This document shows, piece by piece, positions 56,901-64,000 of a stretch of 64,000 nucleotides of DNA (positions are counted from its first letter, which is position 1; the number at the start of each line of letters is the position of its first letter). The notes below the pieces were generated by a model, which searched no databases, was not told the DNA's origin, and was given only the letters and a program-made list of their open reading frames with translations. Made by a program: the position numbers and the translations under genes. Source of the DNA: Phoronis australis (Eukaryota > Phoronida > Phoronidae); the NCBI GenBank assembly GCA_002633005.1, contig NMRA01000635.1, forward strand, positions 165,243 through 229,242, read 5' to 3'.

Positions 56901-59361
56901 CATCTTTTTAGCAGACAACACAATAATGAAAAAGTGGCATTTTATGTTGTCAAGTTTCAACAATAACACTACACTCCCTGACGACACTACACTCCCTGAC
57001 GACACTACACTCCCTGACGACACTACACTCCCTGACGACACTACACTCCCTGACGACACTACACTCCCTGACGACACTACACTCCCTGACGACACTACAC
57101 TCCCTGACGACACTACACTCCCTGACGACACTACACTCCCTGACGACACTACACTCCCTGACGACACTACACTCCCTGACGACACTACACTCCCTGACGA
57201 CACTACACTCCCTGACGACACTACACTCCCTGACGACACTACACTCCCTGACGACACTACACTCCCTGACGACACTACACTCCCTGACGACACTACACTC
57301 CCTGACGACACTACACTCCCTGACGACACTACACTCCCTGACGACACTACACTCCCTGACGACACTACACTCCCTGACGACACTACACTCCCTGACGACA
57401 CTACACTCCCTGACGACACTACACTCCCTGACGACACTACGCTCCCTGACGACACTACGCTCCCTGACGACACTACGCTCCCTGACGACACTACGCTCCC
57501 TGACGACACTACGCTCCCTGACGACACTACGCTCCCTGACGACACTACGCTCCCTGACAACACTACGCTCCCTGACGACACTACGCTCCCTGACGACACT
57601 ACGCTCCCTGACGACACTACGCTCCCTGACGACACTACGCTCCCTGACGACACTACGCTCCCTGACGACACTACGCTCCCTGACGACACTACGCTCCCTG
57701 ACAACACTACGCTCCCTGACGACACTACGCTCCCTGACGACACTACGCTCCCTGACGACACTACGCTCCCTGACGACACTACGCTCCCTGACGACACTAC
57801 GCTCCCTGACGACACTACGCTCCCTGACGACACTACGCTCCCTGACAACACTACGCTCCCTGACGACACTACGCTCCCTGACGACACTACGCTCCCTGAC
57901 GACACTACGCTCCCTGACGACACTACGCTCCCTGACGACACTACGCTCCCTGACGACACTACGCTCCCTGACGACACTACGCTCCCTGACAACACTACGC
58001 TCCCTGACGACACTACGCTCCCTGACGACACTACGCTCCCTGACGACACTACGCTCCCTGACGACACTACGCTCCCTGACGACACTACGCTCCCTGACGA
58101 CACTACGCTCCCTGACGACACTACGCTCCCTGACAACACTACGCTCCCTGACGACACTACGCTCCCTGACGACACTACGCTCCCTGACGACACTACGCTC
58201 CCTGACGACACTACGCTCCCTGACGACACTACGCTCCCTGACGACACTACGCTCCCTGACGACACTACGCTCCCTGACAACACTACGCTCCCTGACGACA
58301 CTACGCTCCCTGACGACACTACGCTCCCTGACGACACTACGCTCCCTGACGACACTACGCTCCCTGACGACACTACGCTCCCTGACGACACTACGCTCCC
58401 TGACGACACTACGCTCCCTGACAACACTACGCTCCCTGATAACACTACGCTCCCTGATAACACTACGCTCCCTGATAACACTACGCTCCTTGATAACACT
58501 ACGCTCCTTGATAACACTACACTCCTTGATAACACTACACTCCTTGATAAAACTATGCGGTATTTTTTAATACTAGTAGCAAGATAGATAGAAAAAATCC
58601 AAACTTGATGAAAAGTAGTAATATTATTATTCTTACCATTTTCAAAGCTGGTCATTTACAACATCAAACTTTTAATAATGGAGATTAAGACAATAATATA
58701 AGTGCGTTCCTATTTTGGTGAATATTAATATATAATATCAAACCTGGTGTAAAGAAATTAAATATTTAAGTTGATAGTTGTATTAGCACGCGCACAACTA
58801 AAGGTGTCAAAAGTCAGAACACTAACAAAGGTAGTTTACAAAATAAAATGGACAGACTTGCACAGAATTCTGCCAGACTTTGACAAATTGTGGACAAAAC
58901 TTCTTGCCAGCATTATTTGGTAATTTAGTCAAACATTTGTCACAATAAAATAACGTTTTCTGGACCAGAAGTCAGAGCTTAATGTGACGTTATTCTGCCC
59001 TGTCGCTAATTGTTTATTTGTAACTGCATCTACGAGTCAAGTTGTCATGGTTTCAACAAAAAGCGTGGAGCGACACATCCAGAGAATTTGTCGGAATGGA
59101 ATCGCGTTCTACTCAAAACAAAATTAACATTAAAGCTGCAGTTTTGTACATCCAAACTTCGTGAAATTTTCATGCTGTCCAGTTTCTTTTGAAAACTTGC
59201 TTGGACTTTAGGTAACTCACTGGAGCAGGTGTGGCAGTGAAATGGAAAGCATTGTTGGCCTTAAGCCACCTGAGAATGTAGCAGGCATCATAGTGTTGTT
59301 GAGCTTCTATCTCCTGTTGGAAGGCCAGCACCTCTTGCCATTCAGCTGCGGTCACACGAAT
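47934..59361 (-). CDS. Lys/Ser-rich probable nuclear protein, seven 3' exons (5' end not found)
   Basis: Exons in reading order: 59361-59221, 56619-56500, 55378-55220, 54310-54248, 53815-53650, 52589-52377, 48223-47934 (stop TGA). Phases agree at every join and all borders are AG/GT, giving 383 codons. Exons 1-3 encode a helical region with little low complexity (AAEWQEVLAFQQEIEAQQHY, YILRWLKANN, MLIQSNIIDELSSVHDQYY, HPNIVQTITKTVAAHEEWRK). From exon 4 it turns strongly basic and Ser-rich, with nuclear-localisation-like runs (GKRKRRD, SKSRRHR, KAGKKSK, VSKKQKK, AYKRKSKK) and acidic patches. I do not recognise the family. A TFIIS-N/LEDGF-type chromatin or transcription factor is one possibility, by character only. 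The start codon and earlier exons must lie right of 59361, perhaps beyond the window. The acceptor of exon 2 lies at the edge of a tandem repeat. Confidence 0.8.
48583..52155. mobile_element. 3573-bp element with 30-bp inverted ends and TAATATG target duplication, superfamily unassigned
   Basis: TAATATG at 48576-48582 and 52156-52162 flank inverted 30-bp ends that begin YCAGGAAGAGATAACCAGGA and continue AGGGACAACT, with one mismatch at the outermost base. Each end contains CCAGGAAG (first copy with variable initial base) twice, 14 bases apart, like a doubled transposase-binding site. It sits wholly within the last intron of the charged-protein gene. Inside, ORFs at 50781-51161 (+, 126 aa) and 51194-51493 (+, 99 aa) are the longest that do not look like repeats. 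Neither shows a DDE/D or other catalytic motif I recognise. CAGG-type ends with a 7-8-bp duplication recall hAT elements, but that is weak. A single N at 49310 marks an assembly join inside it. Confidence 0.75.
50781..51161 (+). CDS. Unrecognised 126-aa ORF inside the 3.57-kb element
   Basis: Starts MKTIEVNYQHLQTRILKYGE and ends before a TAG at 51159. Composition looks protein-like (mixed hydrophobic and charged, a Cys-bearing tail NCGG...NCSRATKC) rather than repeat-derived. No family recognised. It could be the remains of the element's protein, read with a second ORF (51194-51493) after a stop and frame change. The start is only the first ATG in the frame. Confidence 0.35.
   Translation: MKTIEVNYQHLQTRILKYGEFQQELALDLVAKLPTFQPRLLPVLRSNYSTYIQIFKNGNGAFCVDGNLHGVEKFEAFNDEQLLWLNLEKHLAKLTSKYANCGGIKKYDYGSANCSRATKCAKMVEN
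53400..53441. repeat. AATACAATAC-type microsatellite
   Basis: Imperfect pentanucleotide ATACA/ATGCA run in an intron. Confidence 0.8.
53505..53610. repeat. 17-bp tandem repeat, 6 copies
   Basis: The unit is GCTTGCCCGTACATTGT, with C/T and G/A variation. It ends about 40 bases from exon 5 of the charged-protein gene. Confidence 0.92.
55055..55145. repeat. 28-bp tandem repeat, 3 copies
   Basis: The unit contains CTAGACCTCTCAAGTGAGCT and ATGCCAAA. Confidence 0.9.
55351..56481. repeat. 425-bp direct duplication ending at a single N, including part of an exon
   Basis: 55351-55775 and 56057-56481 are nearly identical and both exactly 425 bases. The second copy begins right after the N at 56056. 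It repeats the first 28 coding bases of the exon at 55378-55220 (CTCCTGAAATTATACAG and the flanking exon text). Probably a second haplotype placed in tandem. The sequence between the copies (55776-56055) starts GGGCTGTTCCAGTAAAATCC and is absent after copy 2. Confidence 0.85.
56595..56870. repeat. About 55-bp tandem repeat, 5 copies, overlapping a splice acceptor
   Basis: The unit includes ATGCAGGGATACAGCTTAAA and TGAACAGTGAGAGGCCACAT. The leftmost copy supplies the acceptor (minus: CATTTAAG|CTGTATCCC at 56619) of the exon 56619-56500. The other four copies repeat the same acceptor sequence. Confidence 0.85.
56955..58556. repeat. 18-bp minisatellite, about 88 copies, with 144-bp higher-order repeat
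   Basis: The unit is CACTACACTCCCTGACGA. The left third uses ACTACACT, the rest ACTACGCT. In the second part every eighth unit carries GACAAC instead of GACGAC (57556, 57700, 57844, 57988, 58132, 58276, 58420). This gives a higher-order repeat of exactly 144 bp. The right edge decays to TGATAAC units. The 18-bp length keeps frames open, producing fake ORFs of about 570 aa (TTLPDD repeat) on + and SSGSVV on -. It is intronic in the charged-protein gene. Confidence 0.97.
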
Positions 59362-60440
59362 CTGCAGAAGAAACAGAAAATGAGATTAATTAAGTCATTT
59401 TACATCACATCAGAAGCACTCAATACACCACAATGACTATAATACAGAACTGCACAAAGGTTGATGAAACAGACAAAGAAACTAAGTGAAAGTAAGGATG
59501 ACAAAAAAGACCAAAGAAAGACCACGGGAGAAGTAAAAAATAAACCAACAGAAGACGAGCGATGTAAGGATGAAACAAAGGGTATTTACTATTTTCATTG
59601 CAAAAACACCCCAAAAGGGCCACCATTGGGGCTTATTCAGTCCTTTCCTACAGAACTCTTATTGGAGCTTTATGTTGGTGAAGGCTCATTTGGATACTGA
59701 CAGTATGTAGGGATTGAAATGGTGAAGTCAGAGAGACTGGTCAGCCAATATACTGGTCAGTTTCTATGGTCAGTAAGTGACCATCATGTGGAACATCAAC
59801 AGTGTTGGATGTGTCTTGTAGAAGAGAAGCAGGAAGTATTACAAAGACATTTGCATCTAATTTCATACACTGCTTCATGTACTATAATATGCTGCTAATG
59901 CACACAAATCTGGACATCCATTAACGCATTTAAACACATGGCAACTCTATAATTGGAAGTCTCAATATTCTATCAGCTGTTACTGACTTTGTTAATCTGT
60001 AGTTTCTCCAATCACAAGTCTAAATTGAACCAGGATATGCCACTCTAACTATGAAAGAATCCCATTCAACTATCTACATCCCATTCAGAGTGTCTGCTAG
60101 AAGTTCTGATTAATGAAAACCTAAAACTTGATGAGGTTCTCTAATCAAAAACTTCTGTATACATTATATATTTTCAAAATCCTTGACAATTACCCGATCA
60201 TTTTATGTGTAAACAAGTGATGCTCAGAAGATTGTGACTGCATTTCCTAAAGAATACTGACATTTTCTACAAACATAAATGTCTCGCATTTTGTTTTATT
60301 ACTAGAGCCTCAGGCCTTTAAGCCCAAGAGCTCGGCTGTGAAAACTTAAAACTCTTTTTTTCAAGCAATGTTGACGCCTTCATTTATGACATCAGAGTTC
60401 TTAAACTTGAACACAAATTGCTTATCTATTTGAGTTAAGA
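59362..60440. other. No gene recognised; upstream of the first identified charged-protein exon
   Basis: AT-rich. The ORF at 59461-59700 (+) is lysine-rich by composition and overlaps intron sequence of the minus gene; I could not link it to any family. Confidence 0.4.
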
Positions 60441-61170
60441 TGTGGTGTGATGAATATGATACATTGTTACAGAAAATAATTCAATGATATAATTTAAGAA
60501 GTTTTATGTTTAATTCATGAGGTTCTAGTGTATTGAGCTTGTCTAACCAAAATTGTTCTCTTTTGAGTCTAACAGGGGTACTGGGGTATTAGAGTTTTTA
60601 TATTATTTGTACAGAAAGATCTTGAAGATTATGGTGTTTGGAATTAAAATGATTACCAGAAATGTTTTTATGTATTATGTTAAATCTACAATTACGAAAC
60701 AGAGTTTGTAGATTATGTTAAGTTTGTCCTATGTATTGGACAGAACATTTTTTACATGTTATAATGTAAATAATATTGTTGGTGGTACAATCAGAATAAT
60801 GTTTTATTTCAAAGTTTTCATTGGTTTGGGAAGACTGGAAGAAAGCAAATCATTGATAAAGTTACACATTTACATCTAGTTTTGTTACATTGTGTGTTGC
60901 CAATAGGCTTGTCAGTTTGGTATATATTGTCAATATTAGCTTTAACTAAATATTTTTTTAGGTTTATACATTTTCCCAAGAAATTATGAGGAAATAGGTT
61001 TTTCATTTGAGGGGAAATATGCAGCATGGAAAGATGTTTTCTGAAGACGTGGCAAATTCCGTTTAAATATGGATTGAAAATAGTAATGAATGGTACTCTA
61101 TTAGTAGTATTGCCTTTTGTTTTAGTTCTTAAAGATTCGTTTCTTGTGATCGAACGGACTTTGTCAAAGT
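60441..61170 (-). mobile_element. Penelope-like retroelement remnant (RT C-terminus to GIY-YIG endonuclease)
   Basis: A minus-strand ORF (61216-60818) gives RVPFITIFNPYL, FRKHLSMLHISPQMKNLFP and CINLKKYLVKANI, then a Cys-rich CNKTRCKC. This is the typical order between the reverse transcriptase and the endonuclease of Penelope-like elements. After a frameshift the strand continues with IIYIITCKKCSVQYIGQT (about 60760-60705), the GIY-YIG core, then a stop. Further on, EQFWLDKLNTLEPHELNIKL is the usual C-terminal end. At least one frameshift and three stops show it is dead. The upstream RT core is missing; sequence right of about 61170 is unrelated. Confidence 0.85.
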
Positions 61171-62320
61171 GTTTGTGTATACGGTAAAGTCGCGTGATTT
61201 TCGGACGGCCCGCCATTTTCGACCAAGATTAAATATTTCCGAAATGAGTTTTTCTTAGTCCACGAAATTCGTACAAGGTCCAAAAACTGTTTTTTAATGA
61301 TCTTCGAACTTCGGACAATGTCATAAACGTCGGATTTTTGCCCCGCGACTTTCGGACAAGGAAAATTTTAGAAACGCTAATTTGGGATCGACCTAACTCC
61401 CGTGTCACTAAAGCGTTCAACGGATGATTACTACTCTATAAGGCTTGAATCTGAGAATTGGTGTAACGGGCTTTGTAATTTTTACCTTGTCTTGACGATG
61501 TCATGACCGTTACTCGATTGTCTTGCATTTAGCTTGTGTTTGGCGCTTTAGCTATGGAAAGAGTCACCGAGTCCCGCATGACGAAAATTTCTGATGAAAA
61601 TACAAATGGGAAATACATCGAAGGCTGCAGTTTTTCGTTGTAGCGTAACATGTGCTCTGGTTTAATTAGACTGCGTTGTTCGACGTCGGACTGTGACATT
61701 GAACTTGCACGCCTGACATCAACTTGCGTGTTTACGAAACGTTTTTATTTTTAAAACGTCCTGGCCTTTGCAAATGCCCTTGTTAGGGGCTAAAATCTCC
61801 GGCGACGTGTCCCGATTTTATTCCTGACGTGATGAGAAATATTTTTTGTTTAGGCCCCCATTCACAATAGGCCACAGCTAAGTCTGTCCGTAGGATATCG
61901 CGCGTTCAAAGTAGTGTAGATAGTGAACAGCAGCAGCCGAATGAGACAGAGCCAAAGTAAATCTAGTTAAAAATCAAACATAGTGCAAGGCCCAGCACTC
62001 AGAAAGGGGCGCGGCGCACACGCAATTGTTACAGAGACATTGCATCCCTGTCCTATGTTGTGTAAGCGCCGGTGTGCTATAACACATATCAAAAACTAAT
62101 GTACATCCACGTAACCACGTTTCATTACCCTTACAAATTGTCTGTTGCTCTCTGATAAGCATCGCAGATGCAAGAATTTCGCTAAAGAAAATAGTGTGAT
62201 CGTGTGCTTCGTTTGCAATGCCTCACCAAACGTCTCGACATCTTCAGTCTAGCGTGTTCGTGAGATTCTCACCCTTGCGCCCCTGGTCGCAGACTAGGGT
62301 AGAGCTCAGTAGCTGTCTTG
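61171..62320. other. No gene recognised
   Basis: Short ORFs only. The 61229-61420 region has repeated TTTCGGAC/TTCGGACAA words but no clear tandem unit. No exon-like segment found. Confidence 0.4.
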
Positions 62321-62322
62321 GG

Positions 62323-62578
62323 AAATACAAAAATCTAGCCAAAATCACGCTTTCAATTCAAAAACACAATTTCATGTAATTTCATGAATTCTTGCTTTTT
62401 AGCGAAGTTCTAGCGTTACGAGCTTTACCCCAGATGTAAACCTAAAAAAGAAGAAATACAAAAATCTAGCCAAAATCACGCTTTCAATTAAAAAACACAA
62501 TACATCACGTAATTTCATGAATTCTTGCTTTTTAGCGAAGTTCTAGCGTTACGAGCTTAACCCTAGATGTAAACCTAA
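62323..62578 (+). repeat. About 133-bp tandem duplication, 2 copies
   Basis: AAATACAAAAATCTAGCCAA, then GAATTCTTGCTTTTTAGCGA and AGATGTAAACCTAAAAA, occurs at 62323-62445 and 62455-62578 with small indels. Confidence 0.9.
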
Positions 62579-64000
62579 AAAGATTTAACTTGTGGCGACC
62601 CAATTTTGCTTGCTCATCCACTGGTCTGTGTACTTGTGGTCTTGTTAATTCACACCCTGTACCGTCTGAGGTACAACACCCTGAACTCCATGGTGTCCCG
62701 AGATTAAGATGAATCCTGACAAGGACACCGGGACCCTGTGGCACTCTCTGTCTGCGGCGACTAAGAAAATCCTCCACCAATCATTTCGAAAAATGACTAG
62801 TCAGTTGAATCAGATTTGGTAGTCGTTGCTTCTTGTGGTCCTAGGGGTAGGCTAACAAGAATACAGGACCTGGAGTCCGATGCAACTGGCCTGGAACCTG
62901 ATAGGTGTTTCCGACCGGAGTTCCATATCTACTTTCCACAGGACCTTGTCTTCATGTCTATGTTACCGCCTTCAGTTGATAGTTTTGAGACAAAAAAGAA
63001 ACGTGATCTTAAACTACAGACCATGTTTTTTGTGTTACTTAATATAGTTTTAGAGGCATTTCAGCTGTAAGTGTGTTTAATTGTGTTGACTGTTACATTG
63101 CTAATTATTATAGTAAATTAGTAGTGAGTGACGGAGGCTGAGCTGTGCGAAATTGGTGACGACCGTGGACGGCGCTAAACTGGTGACGACCAGAAGAAAC
63201 GGCCCTGTTATCATCCACGCAGATTACCAGAAAATGTTAACGATTATCAGTTTCATTTCATCCACAAACAGATTTCACAAGTCAGAGTTTTCACTGTGGT
63301 TAGAAACGTAAGCGAACCCAGATGTGTTAGGTCACCTCAGTTGCATAAAGACGCGCCAGTGTATCACTGAGTTAACATCGGGCGTTTCAAAGGCTGTGGA
63401 TGAGAAAGGTTTTAATTGTAAAAAAAACGGTAGGGTGAATTTGATGTTGGTAGCATTTATTGCATTTGCTTTCTAGACAACGCCCTTATATATACAATAT
63501 GTTAGTTAATCGTGTCTTCAGCCGCGCAGCACTGTACTAGTCGACGCATTCCCATCGTTTGCAGTAGGCCTAAACATGTAGAACGACAGCGCTTCTTCAG
63601 CAATTCAGACGACTACCAGGACGACAAATGGGGATCACGAGTCGATGAGAAACTACTCGTTTTATTATCATGATTGTCTTTGTAATCTATTTTGGGTAAT
63701 TGTTCAATCGAAGTTCTCATGTTGAAACTGAGCTTTCAGTTAATATGGAAATAAACGTGTCAGAGTTAACTTGCGTTTCGGTTTGTAACCAGCAGACAAT
63801 GCATGGATACGTTTAACAAACATAAATATATGCTGTGTTCTTGTCATTGCTCGTCACTTTCTTCGTTGAACTCGTTCCCACATCCATTACTGTTACGTTT
63901 AATGCAAAATTCGTTAAAATTGAGAAAGCGCATGTTTTGATGGTCGGGAACCCTCTTTGTGCGCCGAATACGCAAGCCCAGCTTTTTATTGGGTAACCAT
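62579..64000. other. No gene recognised
   Basis: TGGTGACGACCGTGGAC near 63151 and CTGGTGACGACC near 63180 look faintly like retroelement primer-binding words, but no LTR or pol ORF accompanies them. Nothing else can be supported. Confidence 0.35.

Noticed and set aside
56881-58655. 568- and 585-aa ORFs (TTLPDD and SSGSVV repeats)
   Set aside because: Artefacts of an 18-bp tandem repeat in an intron; both strands are open for the same trivial reason.
59461-59700. Lysine-rich 79-aa plus-strand ORF
   Set aside because: Low-complexity composition, lies upstream of and antisense to the charged-protein gene, no family features.
62532-63200. Gag-like ORF with TGGTGACGACC primer-binding-like words
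   Set aside because: No LTRs, no protease/RT motifs and no repeat of flanking sequence; too weak to call an LTR element.

Overview
The window is nuclear DNA of an animal, most likely a marine or aquatic invertebrate. Three genes can be assembled from short exons with GT/AG borders and matching phases. Between and inside them lie CR1-like and Penelope-like retroelements, a THAP transposon with TTAA target duplications, MITEs, a tRNA-derived SINE, a 2A-type ORF and about twenty minisatellites. I cannot name the species. Kolobok-like THAP elements, CR1-like elements and 2A-bearing ORFs are known together from groups such as amphioxus, echinoderms, molluscs and cnidarians.

Layout. 1-10 kb: no intact gene; a decayed THAP-domain copy (about 1890-2150), a 190-bp tandem array, a short ORF with a 2A 'StopGo' motif (5374-5574), and an LTR-like promoter unit with repeated heat-shock elements (5641-6462). 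10.08-17.92 kb, minus strand: a complete seven-exon SLC25-type mitochondrial carrier of 281 aa. 18-25.7 kb: the intergenic space between two divergently oriented genes, with a 40-bp minisatellite in two blocks. 25.77-44.29 kb, plus strand: six exons of CZIB (C1orf123/UPF0587), complete except for its first few codons; its introns hold a modular inverted-terminal-repeat family, a CR1-like insertion, the Kolobok-like THAP element (with a 993-bp gap), a 33-bp minisatellite and MITEs. 47.93-59.36 kb, minus strand: seven exons of a Lys/Ser-rich, probably nuclear protein that I do not recognise; its introns hold a 3.57-kb element with inverted ends and a 7-bp target duplication, and a 1.6-kb array of an 18-bp repeat with a 144-bp higher-order period. 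60.4-61.2 kb: a Penelope-like remnant. 61.2-64 kb: nothing firm.

The three genes have no evident shared pathway: one is a mitochondrial inner-membrane transporter, one a small zinc-binding protein, one a charged, probably nuclear protein. The carrier and CZIB are divergent; CZIB and the charged-protein gene are convergent. Assembly caution: single Ns at 36470 and 56056 each sit at the junction of a duplicated segment, which looks like two haplotypes placed in series. Single Ns also occur at 20100, 40441 and 49310.
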